Part shown: piece by piece, positions 38,425 through 47,432 of the stretch
Numbering within the stretch: position 1 is the stretch's first letter
Layout: each line of letters begins with the position of its first letter
Assembly: GCA_018402565.1 (NCBI GenBank)
Contig: JAGYIQ010000010.1
Coordinates: 1-64,000, forward strand
From: Pirellulaceae bacterium
Lineage (GTDB): Bacteria; Planctomycetota; Planctomycetia; Pirellulales; Pirellulaceae
Length of the DNA: 64,000 nucleotides
Direction: 5' to 3'
Notes under the pieces: generated by a model
What the model was told of the DNA's origin: nothing
Seen by the model: the letters and a program-made list of their open reading frames with translations, nothing else
Database searches by the model: none
Translations under genes and position numbers: made by a program

Positions 38425-38684
38425 GGCTTGTTGATTTTTCCAGACGAACACGCGAAATTGCCGTCTGATTCAAGGAAATCACGCAAAAACACGGCGTTTT
38501 CCCGTCAATCGAAATGCTTGAGGGCTTGTTGATTTTTCCAGACTTACACGCGAAATGGCCGTCCGACTCAAGGAAATCTGACAAAAACAGGGCGTTTTCC
38601 CATCAATCGAAACGCTTGACGCGTTCCGCTACGGGAAAATCAACAAGCCCTTGACGCATTCCGCTACGGAAAAATCAACAAGCC
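38425..38684. repeat. Dispersed inverted-repeat element, nested pair plus extra end
   Basis: A first copy (38425-38522) loses its right end where a second copy begins (38523, GGCTTGTTGATTTTTCC). The second copy runs to 38649 (AAAATCAACAAGCC). A further 34-bp end (TTGACGCATTCCGCTACGG...AAATCAACAAGCC) is appended to 38684. The orientation matches the copy at 20350. This shows that copies insert into or recombine with one another at the GAAATGCTTGA word. Confidence 0.9.
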
Positions 38685-38760
38685 CCAAGCCTGGGGGCGG
38701 TTGGGTGCGGACACGCATCTCCCGGCGACGTTTGTAATCGGCCGTGGCGTTGGAATTTCT

Positions 38761-38811
38761 ACCTAGAACCTAGAACCTAGAACCCAGAACCCAGAACCCA
38801 GAACCCAGAAT
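38761..38811. repeat. Heptanucleotide array AGAACCT/AGAACCC, about 7 copies
   Basis: Three TAGAACC-type units are followed by four CAGAACC-type units with an exact 7-bp period. This resembles the AGAACCA array at 2056-2118 but is a different word. Confidence 0.92.
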
Positions 38812-38983
38812 TATGGCAACGTTTTACGGTCTGGAGGGGAGAAAATTGAGGCGGGTACGATCGCTCATTTCGGGCCGCTCGCGACTCAAGAACGTGCCAA
38901 TCCCGCCGGGATTGTCACGCGATAGAGCTTGTACGAGTGGCGACTTGCTCGGCGGCACCCTGCCAGGTGGCCAACGGTTAGCC

Positions 38984-39502
38984 TTACGGTTTGGCTCGGC
39001 CCAGAACCTCGCTGGCCTCGAACAGTGGCACGCCTTTGAGTTCACCGGTCACCACCAATCGTTGGTCGACCCAACCTTGGAATTCGCAGGCGATCATGCC
39101 GCGTCGGCGGATCTTGGTGCCGCGGACCATGATGGTCAGGCGTTCACCGGGGAAGACCGAACCGCGAAAGCGAGCGTTTTCAATGCCACCCAGGCCAATG
39201 ACGTCGCAGCCCAACATGTCGTTCTTGACGGAAAAATACGACGACAGTTGCGCCGCGGCTTCGCACATAATCACGCCCGGCATCAAGGCAAAGCCTGGCA
39301 TGTGGCCGCGGACCCAAAATTCCTTCTCCGAGGTATCCTTGTAGCCCACGATTCGACTGGTCGCCAAATCTTCGAACAGGATCCCATCCAGTTGGCTAAT
39401 TTCGTAGCGTTGGTGATTGCAGCTATTGATGTCGTGCGCGGTCGCGATGGGCTGCGCTTGATCGAACAGAGCAAAATCGACAATGGGTTCGTGCAGCGCC
39501 AA
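38984..39502 (-). CDS. FabA/FabZ-like 3-hydroxyacyl-ACP dehydratase, about 172 aa
   Basis: The hot-dog-fold signature VRGHMPGFALMPGVIMCEAAAQL carries the catalytic His and the acidic residue on the central helix, as in FabZ. The N-terminal 60 residues (FALFDQAQPIATAHDIN) are longer than in standard FabZ (about 145 aa). The family probably dehydrates 3-hydroxyacyl-ACP in fatty-acid or related lipid synthesis. The first codon appears to be TTG with no strong ribosome-binding site, so the start is unsure. There are no other fab genes near. The 39503-39725 gap shows nothing recognisable. Confidence 0.8.
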   Translation of the reverse strand: MALHEPIVDFALFDQAQPIATAHDINSCNHQRYEISQLDGILFEDLATSRIVGYKDTSEKEFWVRGHMPGFALMPGVIMCEAAAQLSSYFSVKNDMLGCDVIGLGGIENARFRGSVFPGERLTIMVRGTKIRRRGMIACEFQGWVDQRLVVTGELKGVPLFEASEVLGRAKP

Positions 39503-39725
39503 GGAAAACCACTTTCATTTCGATTAGGCAGGATTTTTGGCTGAGACAATGACATCGACCATAGCGTCGTTCCACCGACCAAGAAGCCCGTGTCCCGGCG
39601 CAAATTTAGTGGGCAAAGACCCCAACCCACTCACTCAGAATCTTAACGACTTCCAGACCGCAACGCAACAAGGCCAAGCCGTCTGAAACCGCTCGGCGTT
39701 TCGCTTGCAATCGACCTCAGTTTCC

Positions 39726-41639
39726 CTAGGTTTCGACGGCGTCCAGGTACGGATCCGCCCCCATTTCTCGCAGCAATTGTTGCCGGTGCCCCTCTTGGAA
39801 CAGCAGTTGCTGCCGGGCCTTGAAGTGACGCCGTTCGACGCGTCGTTGGGCGGTGCGAAAGACCGATACATCGGCGCGGACGGATTTACCTTGGCGCACT
39901 GCCTGTCGCCACCTTTCCGCTCGTTTGCCGTAGCCAGCGACCAGGATATCGTCCTCCCAGCAATGAAAGTGCCGGTAGGAGCCCGGGTCCCCTTGGCGAC
40001 CGCAGCGGCCAATCAGCTGCCGATCGATCCGAGCGGACTCATGCAATTCGCTGCAGATGACGTGCAGTCCACCGAGCGCCAAGGCGTCGGCCTCCAGCTT
40101 GATGTCCGTGCCGCGGCCCGCCATGTTGGTCGCCACCGTGACCGCATTCTTTCGTCCGGCTTGAGCGATGATCGCGGCCTCAGCGGCGACGTGCGTCGCG
40201 TTGAGCACCTCGTGGGAGATCTGTCGTGCGGCCAAACAATCCGAGAGCGTTTGGCTCAACTCGATCGAGCGAGTGCCGATCAGCACGGGTCTCCCGGTGG
40301 CATGCAATTGAGCGACTTCATCGGCGATGGCCTCCCACTTATCGCGAGCGGACGTGCAGAGTTTATCGGGCCAACGTTTGCGTTGCGGCGGCCGATTCGT
40401 CGGCACATCGACGGCCCACAGGCGGTAGATCGCCTGGAGTTCCGGGCCGCTGGCGGCGACCGTCCCAGTCATGCCGGCCAATTGCGGGTAGCGGAGGAAG
40501 AGATCTTGCACGGTGATCCGTGCCGCTTCGCCGGTTTCGCATGTGACCAGGAGTTGGTGCCGAGCTTCGATCGCCTGGTGCAGCCCGGCTCGCCACTTTC
40601 GACCTTCCGCCACCCGTCCGGTAAATTCGTCCACAATTTGCACTTCGCCATCGTGGATCAGGTATTGGCGTCCATCCTGATAAAAGTGCTCCACCGCAAT
40701 GGCTTGCTCGACGAATTGGTACAGTTCCAGCTGCGGGGCGGTGGCCAGGGTTGCGGGTCGCGGGCATTGGCGGGCCCGTCGACGGCCTGCCTCCGTCAGC
40801 TCCACGCGGCGGTGTTGCACGTCACTGCGAAAATCGGTGCCAGGAACGAACTGAGCAGCGACCGCAGCGGCCCAGCGATACAGGTCGGCTCGTGGGTTCT
40901 CGCCGCGGGGCAGTGGGTGGCTGACGATCAGCGGCGTGCGGGCCTCGTCGATCAGGATACTGTCGGCTTCATCGATCAACGCGAAGTTCAATTCACGCTG
41001 CACGACGCCGGAGTTGGTCGTGGTCGGATCCAGGAGCTCGGCAGCTGCGGCACCGGGCAGCGTCTCGGCTTGGCGAATCGCCAGTCGATCGCGGAGGAAA
41101 TCGAAGCCGATCTCTTTGGCGGTTGAATACGTGATGTCGGCTTCATAAGCCAGGCGGCGTTGGGCCGAGGTCGAGTCGCCGGTGACCACACCCACGCGCA
41201 GCCCCAACAGTTCGTACAGCGGCTGCATCAATTCCGCGTCACGTTCGGCCAGGTAGTCGTTGGCCGTGATCAAGTGCGCTCCACGCTGGGGGAGCGCCGC
41301 CAGGACCAAAGGCAAGGTGGCGGTGAGCGTCTTGCCTTCACCCGTTTGCATGACGGCCGTGGCCCCATGATGCAGGGCGATGCCGCCGAGGATCTGCACG
41401 GGGTAGTGCTCCATGGCCAGGCTCCGCCGAGCGGCTTGGCGGACCAGGCCAAAGGTCGAGGGCAACAGCTTGGCCAGTGGTTGGCCGCTAAGTGCCTGGT
41501 ACCGCAGCGAACGGAACTCGCGTTGCAGCTCCTGGTCGGTCAGCTTGCGATACGCGTCGTCCACGGCTTGGATCTGCTGGACCCAGCGTCGCCAGGTGCG
41601 GAGTCGGTGTTGCGACCAGAGACGATTCCACAGGCGCAT
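39726..41639 (-). CDS. Short accessory SecA (SecA2-like) translocase ATPase, 637 aa
   Basis: SecA motor motifs are complete: Walker A AVMQTGEGKT (about residue 95), ITYSTAKEIGFDFLRDRL, DEAD-type LIDEADSILIDEARTPLI, the substrate-clamp segment, and NBD2 motifs VATNMAGRGTDIKL and IDRQLIGRCGRQGDPGSYR. The protein is about 260 residues shorter than housekeeping SecA because the helical wing/scaffold C-terminal domain and the zinc tail are absent. It starts 3 bp after the stop of a low-complexity lipoprotein gene, so the two are translationally linked and the lipoprotein may be its client or partner (inference). Housekeeping SecA must be elsewhere. Confidence 0.9.
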   Translation of the reverse strand: MRLWNRLWSQHRLRTWRRWVQQIQAVDDAYRKLTDQELQREFRSLRYQALSGQPLAKLLPSTFGLVRQAARRSLAMEHYPVQILGGIALHHGATAVMQTGEGKTLTATLPLVLAALPQRGAHLITANDYLAERDAELMQPLYELLGLRVGVVTGDSTSAQRRLAYEADITYSTAKEIGFDFLRDRLAIRQAETLPGAAAAELLDPTTTNSGVVQRELNFALIDEADSILIDEARTPLIVSHPLPRGENPRADLYRWAAAVAAQFVPGTDFRSDVQHRRVELTEAGRRRARQCPRPATLATAPQLELYQFVEQAIAVEHFYQDGRQYLIHDGEVQIVDEFTGRVAEGRKWRAGLHQAIEARHQLLVTCETGEAARITVQDLFLRYPQLAGMTGTVAASGPELQAIYRLWAVDVPTNRPPQRKRWPDKLCTSARDKWEAIADEVAQLHATGRPVLIGTRSIELSQTLSDCLAARQISHEVLNATHVAAEAAIIAQAGRKNAVTVATNMAGRGTDIKLEADALALGGLHVICSELHESARIDRQLIGRCGRQGDPGSYRHFHCWEDDILVAGYGKRAERWRQAVRQGKSVRADVSVFRTAQRRVERRHFKARQQLLFQEGHRQQLLREMGADPYLDAVET

Positions 41640-41642
41640 GGT

Positions 41643-42947
41643 TTATCGGGCTCCGCCGGTTTGCCAGCCGCTGCCGGGGCCCGCAGCCGTGGGCGCCGCC
41701 AAGGGCTGGCCGGCCGCCGAGAACATCGGTGGGGCTTGGCCCGTCGAAAGGCCTGCGGCGGGAGAGCCGGCCATGGCCGCAGGAGCCGTGCCGTACCCAT
41801 TGTTGCTGGGCGGCGGTGCCGCGCCCTGCCAGCCCATGCGAGCTTGGTTTTCGGCGGTTCGTGACGAAGAATTTTCACCCAAAACCTGGTAGTTGGACAT
41901 GCCTGGATTGGCGACCGGCGGGGCCACAAATGACTGACCATTGCGTTGGGCCTGCTGCCAGGCGGCCATCTGCTGCGCTTGCTGCACCTGCTGGTTGGCG
42001 GCCTGCGACTGCCATTGCTGAGCAAAGCTGCCATTGGCATTGGCGACGGGCGCGGAGCCCGGAGCAGGCGCCGCATAATACCCGGCCCCAGCGACCGCAT
42101 AGGCGCCCGGCGTGACTGCGATCATCGGGTTGTCGATCGGAGCCGTCGTCGTGAAGCCACCCATGTTCACCGGCTGAAATCGACTGGGGTCAAACCAACT
42201 TTGCCCCGTTTGGCCCGGGGGCGGAGCGCTGCGGCTGTTGTTAGCGACCGAACCGGGTGTGCCGGTGGCGGGCGCGGGCCAGAATCCGTCCTGGGCGCCC
42301 GGCGGCACCGTGGGACTGGAGGTGGTCGTGAGGGGATTAACACCGCCCGCGGGCGTCGCGAAGGAGGGGATCGTCGAAGTGCTGTACGGGTCAAAGCCGC
42401 CAGGCAGCAGCGGCGGTGCGTTGCGGGCGTCAAGTCCAGGAGACGGATTGGCGGCCACCGCCGACGGCGAGGCGGCTCGTTCGGGGATCTGCGTGTAGGT
42501 CGGGGCTGTGTTGCCGGTCGAAGCCCCCGAGTTCCACGGGCTGACACCAAACGGAGACGCAGCCGCAGGGTTGACGCCAGCGGCGGACGGGTTGGTGGAA
42601 GGCGTGAAGCCATTAGCCGGCAGAGCCGAACCCATGGGCATGGAACTGGGCGGCATGCCAGGACCCAGCGAGGCGCCGGTGGGAGCCCCCATCACGGGCC
42701 CAAATTGCGGGATATTCAGCGAGCCGGTCGGCGGCGGTGGCACCCGGTCCACTCGGCCGAAGTTCAACAAGCGCCAATTGCCCGGCCGATTTTGACAGCC
42801 CAGACTGCAGACCAGAGCCAGTACCAACAGCCCCAGTCGCACCGACAGCCCTATCCGTCCCAACAGCCGCGGCCGTCCCAACAGGCGTAGCTTGATGGCC
42901 AGGGACGCCGTTAGCAGATCTGTCGGCAAACGAAAAACTCGAACCAT
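41643..42947 (-). CDS. Low-complexity Pro/Ala/Gly/Asn-rich lipoprotein, 434 aa
   Basis: A basic n-region and hydrophobic core (IGLSVRLGLLVLALVC) end in the lipobox SLGCQ, about residue 51. The remaining 380 residues are Pro/Gly/Ser/Ala-rich and probably disordered, with a Gln-rich stretch (QQWQSQAANQQVQQAQQMAA) near residue 320. No domain was recognised. It is the first gene of a two-gene unit with the short SecA, separated by 3 bp. A surface or secreted structural role is a guess based on composition. CAGGA precedes the ATG. Confidence 0.75.
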   Translation of the reverse strand: MVRVFRLPTDLLTASLAIKLRLLGRPRLLGRIGLSVRLGLLVLALVCSLGCQNRPGNWRLLNFGRVDRVPPPPTGSLNIPQFGPVMGAPTGASLGPGMPPSSMPMGSALPANGFTPSTNPSAAGVNPAAASPFGVSPWNSGASTGNTAPTYTQIPERAASPSAVAANPSPGLDARNAPPLLPGGFDPYSTSTIPSFATPAGGVNPLTTTSSPTVPPGAQDGFWPAPATGTPGSVANNSRSAPPPGQTGQSWFDPSRFQPVNMGGFTTTAPIDNPMIAVTPGAYAVAGAGYYAAPAPGSAPVANANGSFAQQWQSQAANQQVQQAQQMAAWQQAQRNGQSFVAPPVANPGMSNYQVLGENSSSRTAENQARMGWQGAAPPPSNNGYGTAPAAMAGSPAAGLSTGQAPPMFSAAGQPLAAPTAAGPGSGWQTGGAR

Positions 42948-43193
42948 CGGCGAAATCCTGCTGGCGAGGGCTGGGGGCCGACCCTCGGCCTCCGCTCTAA
43001 AAATTCAGGTCGCGTTGCGCGAGTCTTCTCGCGTGACCGTGCGAAGGTAGCAGTTCTGGCGAGATGGACCAATAGAGATTCGCCCTGGCCACCGACTGGG
43101 CCACCGGCGGCCAACTTGCTCTGGACGGGGGCTCGGCGTTTCGCTAGTTTCCGCCGCTGAAGCTTCGATCCCTCGCCTGGGAACCCCACAGCC

Positions 43194-43490
43194 ATGAGTC
43201 ACTCTGCAGCTCGCTCGACCCTTTCTGCCCATCGCCAGCGACGAGCCAAACCGCTCGTCCCCGAGCGACTCGTGGGCCTGCTGCTAGGCGTCTGGCTGTT
43301 GACCGGTTGCCAGTACAGCATGAGGGACAATCTCGCGCCGCCTGGCACGATCTGGCAGCAGCGGAACCGCGCGGTGCAATTTGATCCGTATCCCTTGGAC
43401 CACATGGGACCACCCATCGTCGGCGGGCGACCGCGCGAATACTCCAAGCCGCTCCCCGAAGCCTTCGACAATCAACTTCGCGGCCGTTGA
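43194..43490 (+). CDS. Small lipoprotein of a planctomycete-type family, 98 aa
   Basis: A signal segment (LVGLLLGVWLLTGC) gives a lipobox LLTGC with Cys about residue 39. The mature part is short and ordered-looking, with PPGTIWQQRNRAVQFDPYP and GGRPREYSKPLPEA. Proteins with this DPYP and RPREY pattern recur in planctomycetes, but no function is known to me. It is divergent from the low-complexity lipoprotein and converges on the aminotransferase. Confidence 0.7.
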   Translation: MSHSAARSTLSAHRQRRAKPLVPERLVGLLLGVWLLTGCQYSMRDNLAPPGTIWQQRNRAVQFDPYPLDHMGPPIVGGRPREYSKPLPEAFDNQLRGR

Positions 43491-43525
43491 CCGTGCGGCG
43501 TCCGGTTCTACAGGACGCGGGGCGC

Positions 43526-44698
43526 TCAGGCGATTTTTTGCAGGACTTCGATGCCGCGGTCCAATTGTTCGTCGCTGGCGGCAAAGGACAGTCGGAAGTG
43601 CGTGTCATGCCGACTGAAGATATTGCCGGGAATGATCAGCAGTTCGTGCTCGATCGCGCGTTCGACAAAGGCCTGGCCGGTCCCCCCGGGCAACTGCGGG
43701 TACATGTAAAAAGCGCCATCGGGCTTGACGATTTCGTAGTGATCCTTGAGTCCCGCGTAGAGGCGATCGCGCTTGTCGCGATAATCGGCCATGTAGGGAG
43801 ACACATCGCAGTCCAGAGCCGACAGACCCGCCCATTGGACCGGCTGCGGAGCACAGACAAACGTGTACTGCTGCAACTTGGTCATGGTCTCGATCACGGG
43901 AGCCGGACCGTGCACAAAACCCAATCGCCAGCCCGTCATCGCGTGACTCTTCGAGAAGCCGTCGACCACGATTGTATCCGGATTGAATTGAGCGGCCGAC
44001 ACGAACGGGGTGTCGAAGCAGAAATGGCGGTAGATCTCGTCGCTGATCAACGCGACGTGGCGCTCGCCGCAAATCCGAGCGACCTCGCGGACCGAGGCCT
44101 CGTCCGCGCACACCCCAGTCGGATTGCCGGGGCTATTGAGCAGAACCAGCTTGGTCTTGCTGGTCAAGGCATCGATAAACCGCTGCACGTCGATCTGGAA
44201 TTTCGCGTCGGTATCAACCAGTACTGGCGTGCCCCCCGCCAGGCGGACCAAGGGGGCGTACATGACAAAGTATGGATCAAAAATGATCACCTCGTCGCCC
44301 GGGTCGACCATGGCCAGCATCGCCAGCATCAACGCGCCGCTGGTGCCGGACGTGACCAACAGGTGGCGATCCGCATCGGGGTATTCCTGGCGGATATCGG
44401 CCAGCAGCCGTTCGCGCAGCGGTGCGATCCCCTGGGTGCTGGAGTAGCTGTTCTTGCCGGCTCGGATCGCCTCGATCATGCTCTCTTTGACCTCGGCTGG
44501 CACATCAAAGTGCGGCTGGCCGATAGACAGGTTGATGGGATTCTTGAGCTTGGCCGCCAAATCAAACACACGGCGGATGCCGCTGGAGTCGAAGTGCGCC
44601 GTCCGCTCGGCGATCCAAGCACTGGCTGCCGTCGCCAGGCCTGTCGAGTTCACGTCGGCACTTGCGGCGTTACTTGTGACAGTGGGTTGAGTTGCCAT
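43526..44698 (-). CDS. Class I/II PLP-dependent aminotransferase, 390 aa
   Basis: The fold-type I aminotransferase motifs are all present: NLSIGQPHFDVP and NSYSSTQGIAPLRERL in the N-terminal part, NSPGNPTGV, ISDEIYRHFCFD, the PLP lysine in DGFSKSHAMTGWRLGF (about residue 247) and the carboxylate-binding Arg in HFRLSFA near the end. It is close to the aspartate aminotransferase Ib/MalY-like group; the exact amino acid is not determined. ATG 44698 is preferred because GAGGTGA lies seven bases upstream, while the longer frame from 44872 is Arg/Pro-rich noise. The 349-bp upstream gap contains CCCTG pentamers (five copies, about 44768-44796). Confidence 0.9.
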   Translation of the reverse strand: MATQPTVTSNAASADVNSTGLATAASAWIAERTAHFDSSGIRRVFDLAAKLKNPINLSIGQPHFDVPAEVKESMIEAIRAGKNSYSSTQGIAPLRERLLADIRQEYPDADRHLLVTSGTSGALMLAMLAMVDPGDEVIIFDPYFVMYAPLVRLAGGTPVLVDTDAKFQIDVQRFIDALTSKTKLVLLNSPGNPTGVCADEASVREVARICGERHVALISDEIYRHFCFDTPFVSAAQFNPDTIVVDGFSKSHAMTGWRLGFVHGPAPVIETMTKLQQYTFVCAPQPVQWAGLSALDCDVSPYMADYRDKRDRLYAGLKDHYEIVKPDGAFYMYPQLPGGTGQAFVERAIEHELLIIPGNIFSRHDTHFRLSFAASDEQLDRGIEVLQKIA

Positions 44699-45047
44699 GG
44701 TCGAATCACCTCGCTTGCGAATCCAAGGGGTTGGGGGCCGACTACAAGCACTGAGTCTCGCTGCGAGTCGCCCTGCCCTGCCCTGCCCTGCCCTGCCACG
44801 ATCATAGCCCAAGTCCGCGGGTTGGAGGAAGGGTGCGCGGAGCGAGTGCCGCGGGCCGTGAAAATTTGCCAATTAAAACAGATTTGATGCTTGCTGTGTC
44901 GCGGCCAGGCGTACGTCCGATTGGATGGTCCGGCGCGACGTGAGCGACAATCGTGTGGTCGCGATACTGTTCAGAAATCTTCTACGTTGATACACTACGG
45001 TTGTGGAATGGACGTCGGACGATGAACCCCTCGGTTGAGCCTTCACC

Positions 45048-46628
45048 ATGAGCGAAATTCACGACGAGTGCGGCGTCGCGGCGATTTATTGCCTCAAGCA
45101 CTCGCCCGAAAGTCAAGTGTGCACCTTCAGCGAGCCTCGGTTTTGCTCGTATATGATGCCGCGGATGTTGCAAGACATCCAGAATCGCGGGCAGTTGGCG
45201 GCGGGGATGACCACCTTTTCGCCCAACCGTGGCCATTTGTTGCTGACGCATAAAGAGATCGGCACAGTGTCCGAGGTGTTTCGCATGAGCCACAAGCTCA
45301 AGAGCGAAAATCTGATGAAGCGATATGCGGGCGCGGCGTCGATTGGGCACGTGCGCTATGCTACCTGCGGCACGGACGATGCTTCTTATGCTCAGCCATT
45401 CGAGCGGCAGCACATCCAGAAGTCGAAGTGGTTCAGCTTCGCGTTCAACGGCCAGTTGGCGAATTATCAGCAGTTGCGGGACGAGTTGCTCCGCGAGAAC
45501 GAGAACCATTTGGCTCGGGAGACCGACACCGAGATCATCTTGCATGAGATCAGCCGCGTGTTGTCGCGGAACGCCAAGGCCAATTTTTTGGATGTCATGC
45601 AACACCTGAGCCAGCGATTCGACGGGGCGTATGCGCTGGCGTTGCTGACCGCGCAGGGCGACATGATGGTGGCGCGAGATCCATTGGGCATCAAGCCCAT
45701 GTGTTATGCCTTTGACGGTTCGGTGTTTGCGGCGGCCAGTGAGAACGTCGCGCTGTTGAACTTGGGGTTCGAACCGGAGGAGATTCGCGACTTGCCGCCA
45801 GGGCACATGGCCACGATTGTCGACGGGCAATTCCAGATCCAGCAGTACCATGCGGCGCCGACGGCGGCTCACTGCTTCTTCGAATGGGTGTACTTTGCCA
45901 ACGTCGCCAGTACTCTGGATCAACGCAGCGTGTACCTGTCGCGGACGCGGTTGGGCCAGGAGTTGGCGGCGGCCGAACGAGCCAAGCCGATGTTCGACTG
46001 GAACGATGGCAATACGATTGTGGTTCCGGTGCCCGACACCAGTAAAGCGGCGGCGGATGCCATGGCGTACGCCTTGGGCGTGCCGTCCGTGGAGGGATTG
46101 ATTCGCAACCGTTATTCGGGTCGAACATTCATCGAGAACACGCCCGAGCAGCGGATGCAGCGAGCCAAGGCCAAGTACACCCCGTTGCGCGAAGTCATGG
46201 GCGGAAAACGAGTGATTCTGGTCGAGGACTCGATCGTCCGCAGCACCACCATGAAGGTCCTGTTGGGCCGGATTTACGATCGCGGGGGCGCCAGCGAGGT
46301 GCATGTCCGCGTGGCCTGCCCGCCGATTGTGGCGCCCTGCTTCTACGGCATCGACATGCCAACGGTCAGCGAGTTGTTCGCGCCGAAGTACTTGAACGAC
46401 TTGGCCGAGCCGGACGATGCGACGCACGCCATGATGGCCACCCAGTTGGGCTGCGATTCCTTGCGTTACTTGCCGCGCGCTTCGATCGCGCGGGCAATCG
46501 ATTTGCCGGCGAACTCGTTGTGTCAGGCTTGCATTTCCGGACAATACCCAACGGCGGCTGGACAGCACCTGTACCAACTGGTCCTCGGCGGAGCCTACTC
46601 CGCCTCCGGACGTCCCCTGGACGCTTGA
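45048..46628 (+). CDS. purF: Amidophosphoribosyltransferase (PurF), 526 aa
   Basis: PurF catalyses the first committed step of purine synthesis, moving glutamine ammonia onto PRPP. The N-terminal nucleophile cysteine is C8 in MSEIHDECGV, which implies removal of a seven-residue propeptide. Glutaminase motifs follow (GHVRYATCG, AFNGQLANY, ETDTEIILHEI). The PRPP-binding loop is VILVEDSIVRSTT (about residue 390), with Ser where many have Gly. It is slightly longer than the E. coli enzyme (505 aa). Cysteines near the C-terminus (LCQACISGQYP) may be part of an Fe-S site as in Bacillus-type PurF. A terminator follows it. Confidence 0.92.
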   Translation: MSEIHDECGVAAIYCLKHSPESQVCTFSEPRFCSYMMPRMLQDIQNRGQLAAGMTTFSPNRGHLLLTHKEIGTVSEVFRMSHKLKSENLMKRYAGAASIGHVRYATCGTDDASYAQPFERQHIQKSKWFSFAFNGQLANYQQLRDELLRENENHLARETDTEIILHEISRVLSRNAKANFLDVMQHLSQRFDGAYALALLTAQGDMMVARDPLGIKPMCYAFDGSVFAAASENVALLNLGFEPEEIRDLPPGHMATIVDGQFQIQQYHAAPTAAHCFFEWVYFANVASTLDQRSVYLSRTRLGQELAAAERAKPMFDWNDGNTIVVPVPDTSKAAADAMAYALGVPSVEGLIRNRYSGRTFIENTPEQRMQRAKAKYTPLREVMGGKRVILVEDSIVRSTTMKVLLGRIYDRGGASEVHVRVACPPIVAPCFYGIDMPTVSELFAPKYLNDLAEPDDATHAMMATQLGCDSLRYLPRASIARAIDLPANSLCQACISGQYPTAAGQHLYQLVLGGAYSASGRPLDA

Positions 46629-46698
46629 GTTCAGTGGCTCCGGCATCCGTCCGATGACGGACCTTGGCGCAGACTGGCGTTATGAAAAAATTGACACC

Positions 46699-46733
46699 GA
46701 GTGGCCCATGGGGTGCCACTCGATTTTGTTTCG
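46699..46733 (+). terminator. Rho-independent terminator after purF
   Basis: A GAGTGGC/GCCACTC stem with a 9-nt loop (46699-46721) is followed by GATTTTGTTT. It lies 70 bp after the purF stop and before the queF ribosome-binding site, separating the two transcripts. Confidence 0.65.
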
Positions 46734-46752
46734 ACTTGACTGAGGAGAGAAC

Positions 46753-47124
46753 ATGGCGGTCGACCGCAATTTGCTGGAGACATTCGAGAACCGTTTCCCG
46801 CAGCGGGACTACGAGATCAAGCACACGTGCCACGAATTCACGTCGATGTGTCCAAAGACGGGCCAACCCGATTTTGGCGTCCTGCACTTTCGTTATACGC
46901 CCAACGATACGTGCGTGGAGCTGAAGAGCCTGAAGATGTACATGCAGCAGTACCGTCACGAAGGGATCTTCTACGAAAACGTCACCAACACCATCATGGA
47001 CGACTTGATTGCCGTGCTGCAGCCGCGGTGGGCCGAGCTCAAGGCCGAATTCACGGTGCGCGGTGGTTTTAGTTCGGTGATCACCGTCGAGTACTTCGAT
47101 GAGAACGCCAAAGTTTTGGGTTAA
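46753..47124 (+). CDS. queF: NADPH-dependent preQ0 reductase QueF (short, type I), 123 aa
   Basis: QueF reduces the nitrile of preQ0 to preQ1 in queuosine tRNA modification. It is a single T-fold domain. The catalytic pair is C33 (SMCPKTG) and D40 (QPDFG), with the seven-residue spacing found in characterised enzymes. The QueF family motif [13 protein letters not shown] follows. Length is that of unimodular QueF. The start is supported by GAGGAGA six bases upstream. No other queuosine genes or preQ1 riboswitch were seen in the window. Confidence 0.95.
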   Translation: MAVDRNLLETFENRFPQRDYEIKHTCHEFTSMCPKTGQPDFGVLHFRYTPNDTCVELKSLKMYMQQYRHEGIFYENVTNTIMDDLIAVLQPRWAELKAEFTVRGGFSSVITVEYFDENAKVLG

Positions 47125-47148
47125 CTTCGAGACGCAACCAGGGAAATC

Positions 47149-47350
47149 AGCCGGAGTGCCTTAGTACCCGGTTTTAGCTTGCCGTAATGAGAGTTAGCCG
47201 ATTTGAAACACAATCGGTCGTACTCGTACTCAGTCCCGATGAATCGGGACGGTACTCGAACTGCTGGTTTTCCCTGCAAGCGTGCCAAGAAGCAAGAACC
47301 GCTCTCGCTTGAATCGTGCTATATTCGAGTACGAGTAGGAGCAGGAGTAC
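47149..47350. repeat. ACCGGG-type repeat and GTACTC/GAGTAC words
   Basis: The 308-bp gap between queF and the next gene carries one inverted copy of the AAAACCGGGTNCTAANGCACT repeat (47149-47175) and a GTACTCGTACTC patch (about 47218-47231). A TCCCGATGAATCGGGA hairpin (about 47233-47248) comes next. GAGTACGAGTAGGAGCAGGAGTACG words follow near 47327-47350. Confidence 0.7.
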
Positions 47351-47432
47351 GAACTCCGCCATCCGTGACCTTTCGACGCACAGCCGCGTGAACGGTTAAG
47401 TGACGTCCAGTAATTTGCCGGGAGTGAATACC

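Noticed and set aside
44982-46646. 554-aa minus-strand frame opposite purF
   Set aside because: It mirrors purF codon structure, is His/Arg/Gln-rich and has no family features.
46629-46752. preQ1 riboswitch before queF
   Set aside because: The only structured element is the purF terminator; no preQ1 aptamer core was seen.
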